NCBI GenBank assembly: GCA_002298885.1
Contig: DBMK01000060.1
Span: 1 to 12,575 of the forward strand
Length of the DNA stretch: 12,575 bases
Direction: 5' to 3'
Origin: Anaerolineaceae bacterium UBA700
GTDB lineage: Bacteria > Chloroflexota > Anaerolineae > Anaerolineales > Anaerolineaceae
Below are positions 6,549 to 12,575 of this stretch, one piece after another; the stretch's first letter is position 1, and every line of letters begins with the position of its first letter. A program made the position numbers and the translations under genes. The notes beneath the pieces were generated by a model that had not been told where the DNA came from, did no database searches, and saw nothing but the letters and a program-made list of their open reading frames with translations.

Positions 6549-7526
6549 TTACTTCTGAAACAGTTTATCGTTGCGGCCCTCGTAGGGTTGGTGGATCATC
6601 AAGGGTTTCAAGAAAGCAATTGCTTTATCGATTCCGTCGGCGCGGGACATGGTGACATCTTCGTGCTCGTAGGAAAAGACTCCCGTGTATCCGGTCATAA
6701 ACAATTCGGTAATGACGCTCTTCCAGTTGATCGAACCCCAGCCCGGGATGCGGAAGCGGAACGAACGGTCGAGGGTGCCCCAGTCGCGCTGCAGCATCCA
6801 GTATCCGCCGCGCCCCATGTTGTGGTCGACGAGCTCGCAGTCTTTGGCATGCACCAAGGCGATCCGGTCGCCGATTTCATCGATATAGCTGCCCAGATTG
6901 ATCCCGGTGTAAAAGATGTTGGCCGGGTCGAAATTGATGGCGAACGCCGGGTGGTTGCCGCAGAGGGCAAGGCATCGTTTGGTGGTGTGAAGATCGTAGA
7001 TAATATTGTTGGGGTGCGGTTCGAAAGCAACCTTGACGCCGTATTCGGCATACTGATCCAAAATCGGAACCCAGTTTTGAAGGAAGGCCTCCTCTTCATC
7101 TTTCCAGCCATCCGGGTAAGGCCAATCGTTGAAATGGCCGAAGTTTCCGATGCCTGAAAATGCCACGACGGCCGGAATTTCGAGCGCGTTAGCCAGCCTT
7201 GCGCATTTGAGCATGCTTGCCGTGCCGAATTGGATCTGTTCTGCGGGCGTTCCGGCGCACACCCCGGCCAGGTCTTTGCCGTGCGGTCCGAGCACCAGGG
7301 GCGAATCAGCATGGTTTGAAATGCCGGAAATAACCAGGCCGGCGTCTTCGACCTGTTTCTTCAGCTTCTTGGCGTTGCCGCCGCGCAGCATTTCGTCGAC
7401 GTCCATCTGGCCGTTGCCGGTATAGGCCGGAATTTCGACGGCCTCGTATCCCTTTTTAGCAACCAATTCGACGACTTCGTTCAGGGGCAGTTCGGAGTAA
7501 TTAATCGTGCAAAATCCGACCTTCAT
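6549..7526 (-). CDS. Sugar phosphate isomerase/epimerase, xylose isomerase-like TIM barrel
   Basis: The 325 residues belong to the AP-endonuclease-2 / xylose-isomerase-like superfamily. Metal-ligand positions of the fold are visible: Glu in VAFEPHPNN (E159), Asp in INFDPAN (D190), His in LVHAKDC (H216) and Glu in FSYEHED (E277). PGWGSINW (about 251-258) is the usual loop before the last strand. Characterised members isomerise or epimerise ketoses (tagatose 3-epimerase, IolE/IolI-like), but others are dehydratases or C-glycoside-cleaving subunits, so the reaction cannot be fixed. ATG 7526 overlaps the kinase stop by 4 bp (ATGA) with AGGAG 9 bases upstream, so translation is probably coupled. 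It is second in the operon. Confidence 0.83.
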   Translation of the reverse strand: MKVGFCTINYSELPLNEVVELVAKKGYEAVEIPAYTGNGQMDVDEMLRGGNAKKLKKQVEDAGLVISGISNHADSPLVLGPHGKDLAGVCAGTPAEQIQFGTASMLKCARLANALEIPAVVAFSGIGNFGHFNDWPYPDGWKDEEEAFLQNWVPILDQYAEYGVKVAFEPHPNNIIYDLHTTKRCLALCGNHPAFAINFDPANIFYTGINLGSYIDEIGDRIALVHAKDCELVDHNMGRGGYWMLQRDWGTLDRSFRFRIPGWGSINWKSVITELFMTGYTGVFSYEHEDVTMSRADGIDKAIAFLKPLMIHQPYEGRNDKLFQK

Positions 7527-9055
7527 TGATCTTTTCTCCTCTCATTATTTTCATCATTCATGGCTTCATGGATCGCCGCCAGGGCCGTGATCCAATGAAA
7601 AAACCATTTGGCGATGACGGCGTAACGGTCCCGGTTAGCGGAAATGGGTTCAAACGTTTTTTGCACGCAAAAAAGAGCATCCAGGGGTTTGTAGTCCTTC
7701 CAGAAACCCGCCCCGCGCGCCGCAATCGCCGCTGCGCCAAGCGAGGCGGCATCCTGGTCCACGTTGGCAACCACGATCTTTTTATTGTAGACGTCGGCAA
7801 AAATCTGCATCCACAGGTCGCTCCTGGCGCCGCCGCCGCAGACGATCATAGCGTCGTTCGCCTCGATCATCGGGTCGATCACGCCGAGGCAGATGTTGAG
7901 GCTCAGGGCCACGCCCTCCAGGATTGCCCGCAGGATATCGGCGCGATTGGTTGAAAGCTTCAGCCCAAAGAATGCCCCCTGCAGCGCCTCGCTTGGTTCC
8001 TGGGAGCTTCCACCCGCCAGGGATGGATTGAACATGACGCCGTTTGCGCCGATGGGCGATAATGCCGCAAGTTGGTCCATCCGGCGATATGGATCCCCTG
8101 AAATATCGGCGCAAAACGTATCCCTCGCCCAACGGTAGGCATTGGCAGCCGCGAAAATGGATACGCCGGTTGTATAAAAGCCTTTTTCGACGTGGGCAAA
8201 AACAAACGGCAGTTTTTTGGCGTCCAGAATGGGTTTGTCCGCCGAAACGGCGATCCAGGCTGAAGAACCCAGCGAGGTATATACCCTGCCGTTGCCGATC
8301 CCGGTCGTCCCCAGCGCCATGCAGGCGTTGTCAACCCCACCACAAACCACCTTTGTGCCCTGGCAAAGGCCGCACATTTCGGCGGCGTCGGCGGTGACCG
8401 TCCCTACGAGCGCGTACGCATCCACCGGCTCGATAAACAAACTGCGCGGCAGACCCGCCGCGGCGATGAACGCATCGCTGTAGCGCCAGTTCTCCAGCTC
8501 GAAAACGCCGCTCCCCGAAGCATACGAATAATCGGTAGCAATCCGGCCGGTCAGCCGGTAGTTGATGTAGTCCTTGCTGCCAAGCACAGCCCTGGTTTCG
8601 GCAAAAATATCCGGGCGGTGCATTTTGAGCCACATCAATTTAAACACGCTGTAGGTCTCAGGCGGGTCCCCATTTCCGGTCGTCATATACCATTTTTCAT
8701 AATCCACCCGCGAGAAAAAGGCCGCAGCTTCTGCTTTTGCCCGCCGGTCGGACCAAATCGGGACTCTATCCATCAGAAGCTCGCCCCGGAAGCCGACCGG
8801 AGCGGCTACCAGGCTTTGGCCGCTGGCCGCAGCCGCAACAACACAAGCCGGATCGATCCCGCTGGTTTGCAGCAGTTTTTTGGTCGAAACACACACCGCC
8901 TGCCACCAATCCATCGGGCGCTGTTCGTGCCAGTCCGGCTCAGGGTAGTAAGTCTGGTAGGAAAGAAATTCGAATCCAACCGAAACGCCGTCTGCTCTAT
9001 AAAGCCCTGCCTTGAGGCCTCCCGTTCCCAAATCGTAAGATATAACGTACTGCAT
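7523..9055 (-). CDS. FGGY-family carbohydrate kinase (xylulokinase-like, uncertain substrate)
   Basis: This protein has 510 residues from ATG 9055. The two FGGY halves are complete: YDLGTGGLKAG (7-17), SGQSLVAAPVG (78-88), PIWSDRR (99-105), GSKDYINYRLTG (159-170), the catalytic-base region GGVDNACMALG with D242, SLGSSAWIAV (261-270), and the C-terminal ATP-site motif CGGGARSDLW (406-415). Xylulokinase-type overall, but SGQSL stands where xylulokinases carry the MHG substrate segment, so it is best called an unassigned FGGY subgroup. It phosphorylates a sugar or polyol with ATP. Start choice: the frame also runs to TTG 9082, which has GGAGGG 8 bases before it. ATG 9055 matches the family N-terminus and has only weak GAGAG upstream. 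It is the first gene of the operon, preceded by a 341-bp divergent region. Confidence 0.87.
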   Translation of the reverse strand: MQYVISYDLGTGGLKAGLYRADGVSVGFEFLSYQTYYPEPDWHEQRPMDWWQAVCVSTKKLLQTSGIDPACVVAAAASGQSLVAAPVGFRGELLMDRVPIWSDRRAKAEAAAFFSRVDYEKWYMTTGNGDPPETYSVFKLMWLKMHRPDIFAETRAVLGSKDYINYRLTGRIATDYSYASGSGVFELENWRYSDAFIAAAGLPRSLFIEPVDAYALVGTVTADAAEMCGLCQGTKVVCGGVDNACMALGTTGIGNGRVYTSLGSSAWIAVSADKPILDAKKLPFVFAHVEKGFYTTGVSIFAAANAYRWARDTFCADISGDPYRRMDQLAALSPIGANGVMFNPSLAGGSSQEPSEALQGAFFGLKLSTNRADILRAILEGVALSLNICLGVIDPMIEANDAMIVCGGGARSDLWMQIFADVYNKKIVVANVDQDAASLGAAAIAARGAGFWKDYKPLDALFCVQKTFEPISANRDRYAVIAKWFFHWITALAAIHEAMNDENNERRKDQ

Positions 9056-9146
9056 GGTGTCAGCTCTCTGAGAACCGGACAAGACCCATTCCCTCCGCGT
9101 TTTTTTTAATTAATTGGGCAGTGCTGTAATCATCCTGGGGCTTACC

Positions 9147-9165
9147 TTTTGAGAATATATCAAAA
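9147..9165. promoter_or_regulatory. Inverted repeat TTTTGA-N7-TCAAAA, candidate operator of the FGGY operon
   Basis: Two perfect 6-bp arms are separated by seven bases, about 90 bp upstream of the kinase ATG. On the - strand the spacer contains TATATT, a -10-like hexamer, so a bound dimer would cover the promoter. This is inferred from sequence symmetry only. Confidence 0.35.
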
Positions 9166-9240
9166 CGGGCCCCTTTTTCCGCCATGTTTCTGCCAATGAA
9201 ATGCCCACTTATTGACCCGGAAAATTTAGCAAGTTGGTGC

Positions 9241-9269
9241 TTGACATTAAGCTTTCATTATGATATTGT
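9241..9269 (+). promoter_or_regulatory. Sigma-70-type promoter of the repeat surface protein
   Basis: A consensus TTGACA (9241-9246) is followed after 17 bp by TATTGT (9264-9269). Transcription would begin near 9276 and leave a 5' leader of about 120 bases. Downstream, TGATATT is repeated at 9261-9267 and 9269-9275 within an AT-rich tract. Confidence 0.55.
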
Positions 9270-9384
9270 GATATTATTGATCTATATAGTGGGATTTATG
9301 ATTAACCATCCATATGTTCGGCAACCCTTTGGCACAAGATCGGGCCGCGTCTCAGCGCCCTGATCCGTTAAATATTGGTTTTTT

Positions 9385-9391
9385 AAAGGAG
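9385..9391 (+). promoter_or_regulatory. Ribosome binding site of the repeat surface protein
   Basis: AAAGGAG lies 5 bases before ATG 9397, a near-ideal site that fixes this start. Confidence 0.75.
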
Positions 9392-9396
9392 AGAAA

Positions 9397-12300
9397 ATGA
9401 GCATTAAATCATTGCGCATGGTGGTCATCGTAGCAGTCCTGGTGTTTCTGTTTTCATTTACCGCCAAAACGGTAAGCGCGGCCGCCTGCACCTGGGACGG
9501 CACGACCGGCAACTGGTCGGATACGACCAAATGGAACTGCGGGCATGCGCCAGCCGCAGCAGACAGCGCAACCATCGGCGGCGGCACGGTCACGCTCGAC
9601 AGCGCCGGAGTCACTGTGGGTGATTTGACTATGACGGGCGGCACGCTCACCGGCGATCAAGACCTCACCGTCAGCGGGACGTTTGCCTGGTCCGGCGGGA
9701 CTTTGACCACCGTTTCGGCAGCTCACACGATCAACGTCCAGACTGCCATCAACGTTACCGGCAGCGCAGGACTATTCCTGTCCGGCAGCCGCACTTTGAC
9801 CAATACCGGCGCGCTTACCTGGAACAGCACCGGTTACATTTACATGACCGGCACACCCACGTTCAATAACCCCACCGGGGCAACCTTCACCGTCCAATCC
9901 AGCGGCACGTATATCTTTTATGGGGGCGTCGGAACAATCAATAACGGCGGCACCTTAACCAAGAGCAGCACCGGCGATTCACAAATTTACGCCGGCACGT
10001 TCAATAACACCGGCACGCTCAGTGCAACCGGCGCAGGTGTCCTGACGTTGAGCACCGGTGCGTCGCCCAGTTCCACCCACACGGGCTCGTTTCAGGTTTC
10101 TACGGGAGCCACCTTGCGTTTCGCCGGAGCCAACGTCTTCAACAGCGGCGCTTCCATTACCGGGGCGGGCACGGTTGATTTTAATTCCGGGACGCTCACC
10201 TTCAACAGCGGGTCAGTCTATAACGTCACCGGCACCACCAGCGAGAGCGGCGCCACCACCCATTTCCTGACCGGCAGCACCATCACCAGCCTGGGCGCTA
10301 CGCTCTCCAGTACCTCGGGCTCACTCGACCTGAGCAGCGGCAAGGTCTCGGCAATTGGGGTTAACACCTTCACCCTCAGCGGCGGCAGCCTCCTGGGAAC
10401 GGACTCGATCACCACGCCCACCTTAACCTGGACCGGCGGAACGATGGGCGGCTTCGGCACCACGACCGTCACCTCCGCCCTTTCTTTTAGCGGCTCCGGA
10501 TCAGGCACCCTTCAAGACAGCCGCACCCTGGTTAATTCGGGCACCATAACCTGGAACAGCACCGGCTATATTTACATGCTCAATACCCCCACCTTCACCA
10601 ACCAGGCGGCGGGGGTCTTCAACATCCAATCCGCCGGTACTTACGTGATTTATGGCGGCGCGGGCACCTTCAATAACGCCGGGACGATCAACAAGAGCGG
10701 CTCCGGCGACACAACGATTTACGTCGGCGCCTTCGCCAACTCGGGCACGGTAAACCTGGCTAACTCGGGCGTGCTGATCTTCAATACGGCCGCCTCGCCC
10801 ACTTCTGCCCAGAGCGGCGCCTTTACCATCAGTCAGTTCGCCACCCTGCGCTTTGCCTCCGGGGGTTTCGACTTCAACACCGGTACGAATATCACCGGCG
10901 CCGGCAAAATTGACTTCAACGGCGCCACCAACAACTTCAACACCAGCGCCACCATCAACCTCACCGGCGGCACCCTCCAGACGGGCGGCACCACCCATTT
11001 TAACCCGGGCAGCACGATCACCAGCCTGGGCACAACGTTGACGGTCAGCGGAGGCACACTCGACCTGAGCAGCGGCAAGGCCTCGGCGATCGGCCTGACC
11101 ACCCTCACGCAGACCGGCGGCATCCTGACCGGCACCGATTCGCTGACGACCACCACCTTTAACTGGAGCGGCGGCACGCAGGGCGGTTTTGGCACCACCA
11201 CCGCCAGCACGAACTTTGCTGTTACTGGCGCCAGTTCTTCCACCCTGCAAGACAACCGTGTCATAAATAATGCCGGCACCCTCACCTGGAACAGCACCGG
11301 GTATATCTATATGACCGGTTCTCCGGTCTTCAACAACCAGATCGGGGCCAATTTCAACATCCAGACCGGCAGCACCTATACGCTTTACGGCGGCGTGGGT
11401 ACCTTCAACAACGCCGGAACCTTTACCAAGAGCGGCACTGGCGACACGACGATATACGTCGGCAACTTTAATAACAGCGGTACGGTAGCAATTTCCGGCG
11501 CGGGCGTAGTGACCATTTCATCCGCCACCTCGCCTTCTTCCACCCAGACCGGAGTCTTCCAGACGGCTGTAAATGCAACCCTGCGCTTCGGCCAGGGCGG
11601 CGAAGATTTCAACAGCGGCACGACCTTTACCGGCGCCGGAACGGTGGACTTCGCCGGCGGCACCCTCGATTTCAACACTAACGCCATCCTTAACATGACC
11701 GGTGCCACCTCGGTGAGCGGCGCAACCGTTCACTTCAATACTGGCAGCAAGATCACCAGCCTGGGCGCCACCCTCACCATCAGCGGCGGCATCCTGGACC
11801 TGAGCAGTGGGGCTGCATCCGCCATTTCCGTCCCCGCTTTCAACCAGAGCTCCGGCACCCTGAACGGGTCGGACTCGATCACTACCCCTGCGCTCAACTG
11901 GAGCGGCGGCGTCATGGGCGGCTTTGGCACCACCACGGCGACCACGACCTTCACCTTCTCCGGGACGAATTCACGCACGCTCCAGGACAGCCGCATCCTG
12001 GTCAACGCCGGCACCCTTACCTGGAACAGCACCGGCTACATCTACCTGGCCGGCACCCCGGTATTCAATAACCAGGCCGGCGCCACGATCAACGTGGTCA
12101 ACAACGGCATTTACATGTTCTACGGCAGCGCCGGTACGTTAACCAATGCAGGCACCATGAACCTGGGCACCGGCTACATCAACGTCGCCCACTTCATCCA
12201 GGCCGCGACCGGCGTCACCAAGACGACTTTCCTGGGTACGACAGTAGCCAGCATGTATCTCCAGTTCAATACCACGGACGTTAACCTGGACGGGACGATC

Positions 12301-12504
12301 AACATCTCCGATGGGGGGACATACACCCCGGCCTACAAGGATACCTTTACGTTGATTAACTACTCCACACGCACGGGAACCTTCAAGACCATCGTCCTGC
12401 CCACATTGACCGACAGCCTGCTGTGGGGCTCCTATTGGACAAACTTCAACTGGACTCTGAAAATTAACTATGGGGTCTTCATCCCCGCGGTCATGAGACC
12501 TTAA
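9397..12504 (+). CDS. Secreted tandem-repeat beta-rich surface protein
   Basis: The 1035 residues start with a signal peptide: K4 and R7, a hydrophobic core at 8-21, and probable cleavage after VSA (28). A short domain follows with WDGTTGNWSDTTKWNCG, like the GNWSD..W strands that open many bacterial adhesin-like proteins. It holds the only two Cys, C31 and C48, a likely disulfide. Residues 81-925 are about 3.4 tandem copies of a 245-residue unit rich in Gly, Thr, Ser and Asn and poor in charge. Each copy carries WNSTGYIY, a FYGG/IYGG/LYGG motif, FNN.GT strands, SLG.TL and DLSSG, and complete copies are separated by GGFGTTT. Such patterns suggest stacked beta strands, as in a beta-helix or passenger-like fold. 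The C-terminal 950-1026 region resembles the closing beta domain (DTFTLINY..RTGTF) of autotransporter-associated-strand proteins. The end is VFIPAVMRP. Probably exported to the cell surface; ligand and role are unknown. It is divergent from the sugar operon. Confidence 0.85.
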   Translation: MSIKSLRMVVIVAVLVFLFSFTAKTVSAAACTWDGTTGNWSDTTKWNCGHAPAAADSATIGGGTVTLDSAGVTVGDLTMTGGTLTGDQDLTVSGTFAWSGGTLTTVSAAHTINVQTAINVTGSAGLFLSGSRTLTNTGALTWNSTGYIYMTGTPTFNNPTGATFTVQSSGTYIFYGGVGTINNGGTLTKSSTGDSQIYAGTFNNTGTLSATGAGVLTLSTGASPSSTHTGSFQVSTGATLRFAGANVFNSGASITGAGTVDFNSGTLTFNSGSVYNVTGTTSESGATTHFLTGSTITSLGATLSSTSGSLDLSSGKVSAIGVNTFTLSGGSLLGTDSITTPTLTWTGGTMGGFGTTTVTSALSFSGSGSGTLQDSRTLVNSGTITWNSTGYIYMLNTPTFTNQAAGVFNIQSAGTYVIYGGAGTFNNAGTINKSGSGDTTIYVGAFANSGTVNLANSGVLIFNTAASPTSAQSGAFTISQFATLRFASGGFDFNTGTNITGAGKIDFNGATNNFNTSATINLTGGTLQTGGTTHFNPGSTITSLGTTLTVSGGTLDLSSGKASAIGLTTLTQTGGILTGTDSLTTTTFNWSGGTQGGFGTTTASTNFAVTGASSSTLQDNRVINNAGTLTWNSTGYIYMTGSPVFNNQIGANFNIQTGSTYTLYGGVGTFNNAGTFTKSGTGDTTIYVGNFNNSGTVAISGAGVVTISSATSPSSTQTGVFQTAVNATLRFGQGGEDFNSGTTFTGAGTVDFAGGTLDFNTNAILNMTGATSVSGATVHFNTGSKITSLGATLTISGGILDLSSGAASAISVPAFNQSSGTLNGSDSITTPALNWSGGVMGGFGTTTATTTFTFSGTNSRTLQDSRILVNAGTLTWNSTGYIYLAGTPVFNNQAGATINVVNNGIYMFYGSAGTLTNAGTMNLGTGYINVAHFIQAATGVTKTTFLGTTVASMYLQFNTTDVNLDGTINISDGGTYTPAYKDTFTLINYSTRTGTFKTIVLPTLTDSLLWGSYWTNFNWTLKINYGVFIPAVMRP
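9637..10380 (+). repeat. Tandem repeat unit 1 (248 codons) of the surface protein
   Basis: First and most divergent unit, from GGTLTGDQD to TFTLS. It is three codons longer than the others overall because its first third (TTVSAAHTINVQTA) replaces the GGFGTTT segment. The shared 17-base string ACCTGGAACAGCACCGG is at 9817-9833. Confidence 0.8.
10381..11115 (+). repeat. Tandem repeat unit 2 (245 codons)
   Basis: Begins GGSLLGTDS and carries MGGFGTTT, ITWNSTGYIYM, YGGAGTFNN and TSLGTTL. The 17-base anchor lies at 10549-10565. Confidence 0.88.
11116..11850 (+). repeat. Tandem repeat unit 3 (245 codons)
   Basis: Begins GGILTGTDS and carries QGGFGTTT, LTWNSTGYIYM, YGGVGTFNN and TSLGATL. Its anchor at 11284-11300 is exactly 735 bases after that of unit 2. 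Confidence 0.88.
11851..12171 (+). repeat. Partial tandem repeat unit 4 (about 107 codons)
   Basis: Begins SGTLNGSDS and follows the unit through MGGFGTTT, LTWNSTGYIYL and YGSAGTLTNAGT. It then leaves the repeat pattern and passes into the C-terminal domain. Its anchor at 12019-12035 is 735 bases after that of unit 3. Confidence 0.85.
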
Positions 12505-12514
12505 GGAAGTCCGA

Positions 12515-12528
12515 CCTTTTTCGAAAGG
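12515..12528 (+). other. Small TTCG-loop hairpin after the repeat gene
   Basis: CCTTT and AAAGG form a 5-bp stem around a TTCG loop, 10 bases after the stop. It is short and AT-rich, so possible only as an RNA 3'-end structure. Confidence 0.25.
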
Positions 12529-12553
12529 GAAAACGATAACCGTAAAATATTGG

Positions 12554-12575
12554 CCGTCCGCATGCATGCGGACGG
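12554..12575 (+). terminator. Perfect 22-bp palindrome, probable terminator stem cut by window end
   Basis: CCGTCCGCATG is followed directly by its exact reverse complement, 50 bases after the stop of the repeat protein. A GC-rich stem here fits an intrinsic terminator, but the T-run, if any, lies outside the window. As a palindrome it could also be a protein-binding site. Confidence 0.5.

Larger units (their letters stand above)
9056..9396. promoter_or_regulatory. Divergent intergenic region between sugar operon and repeat-protein gene
   Basis: This 341-bp non-coding stretch must drive the - strand catabolic operon and the + strand repeat protein. It contains a strong + promoter candidate (9241-9269), an inverted repeat (9147-9165) that includes a -10-like TATATT for the - strand, a TTGGCAGAAACATGGC string (- strand, 9196-9181), a T-run (9101-9107) and the AAAGGAG ribosome site of the repeat gene. 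I see no convincing -35 for the - strand operon. Confidence 0.7.

Noticed and set aside
6345..7157. 270-codon + strand frame across the isomerase and dehydrogenase
   Set aside because: It is antisense to two clear enzyme genes and has no recognisable domain, so it reflects codon bias.
4736..9055. AI-2 (Lsr) processing or C-glycoside cleavage cluster
   Set aside because: The FGGY kinase plus aldolase recalls LsrK/LsrF, but the aldolase is DeoC-type and short and no LsrG or LsrB is present. The C-glycoside small subunit is also missing.
9298..9363. 21-codon small ORF in the leader of the repeat protein
   Set aside because: It has no convincing ribosome site and no recognisable regulatory peptide features. 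It remains possible but unsupported.
9466..9489. Lipobox-like SAAAC at the end of the signal peptide
   Set aside because: Position -3 is Ala rather than Leu/Val, and C31 has a likely disulfide partner at C48. A standard signal-peptidase site VSA-A fits better.
10501..11250. Long open frames on the strand opposite the repeat gene
   Set aside because: Gly/Ala/Arg/Val-rich antisense of a repetitive GC-rich gene, with no family motifs and the same period as the sense repeats.
9817..12035. Regular repeats as a CRISPR or VNTR array
   Set aside because: The period is 735 bases, in frame inside one ORF, with diverged units and no spacer structure.
12274..12324. Dockerin-like calcium motif DVNLDGTINISD near the end of the repeat protein
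   Set aside because: Only one copy is present, with no second repeat or dockerin helices. The following GTYTPAYKDTFTLINY fits a beta-strand closing domain instead.

Overview
This window looks like one chromosomal segment of a moderately GC-rich bacterium. The best guess is Chloroflexota, Anaerolineae-like, at modest confidence. Supporting points are the secreted repeat protein ending in a short hydrophobic-proline-arginine tail (FIPAVMRP), the polyphosphate-glucokinase-type ROK kinase, and a sugar/polyol catabolic gene set of a kind common in anaerobic Chloroflexota. No rRNA, tRNA, CRISPR array, transposase or phage gene was seen, and no gene is clearly broken.

Region 1 (1-3437, + strand) is a probable three-gene operon. 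It holds a double-SIS sugar-phosphate isomerase/deglycase (about 133-1275), a polyphosphate-glucokinase-like ROK kinase (1292-2077) and a six-TM membrane histidine kinase (about 2058-3437) whose start overlaps the ROK gene. Its leader carries a perfect inverted repeat (67-86) just upstream of a -10-like TATATT and a TTGGCA direct repeat (41-57).

Region 2 (3463-9055, - strand) is a tight five-gene operon read right to left: FGGY carbohydrate kinase, xylose-isomerase-like TIM-barrel protein, zinc-dependent medium-chain dehydrogenase, DeoC-type aldolase, and an Old-Yellow-Enzyme-type flavoprotein with a [4Fe-4S] cysteine set. Neighbours overlap by 4 bp or lie 4-28 bp apart, and the four internal genes have AGGAG ribosome sites. 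Together they can oxidise, isomerise, phosphorylate and cleave a sugar or polyol. The combination matches no textbook pathway that I can name, and the substrate cannot be read from sequence. There is no transporter or DNA-binding regulator in the window. The two operons converge with only 25 bp between them and no visible terminator.

Region 3 (9083-12575) is a divergent intergenic region followed by a 1035-codon secreted protein. Most of that protein is a tandem array of about 245-residue (735-bp) units, three complete and one partial, probably folding as a beta-rich surface structure. It has a good TTGACA-17-TATTGT promoter candidate. A perfect 22-bp palindrome at the very end of the window may be its terminator stem.

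The main candidate for something undescribed is the region 2 pathway, including its stand-alone Fe-S OYE variant. The tandem-repeat surface protein and the SIS-ROK-histidine kinase operon come next.
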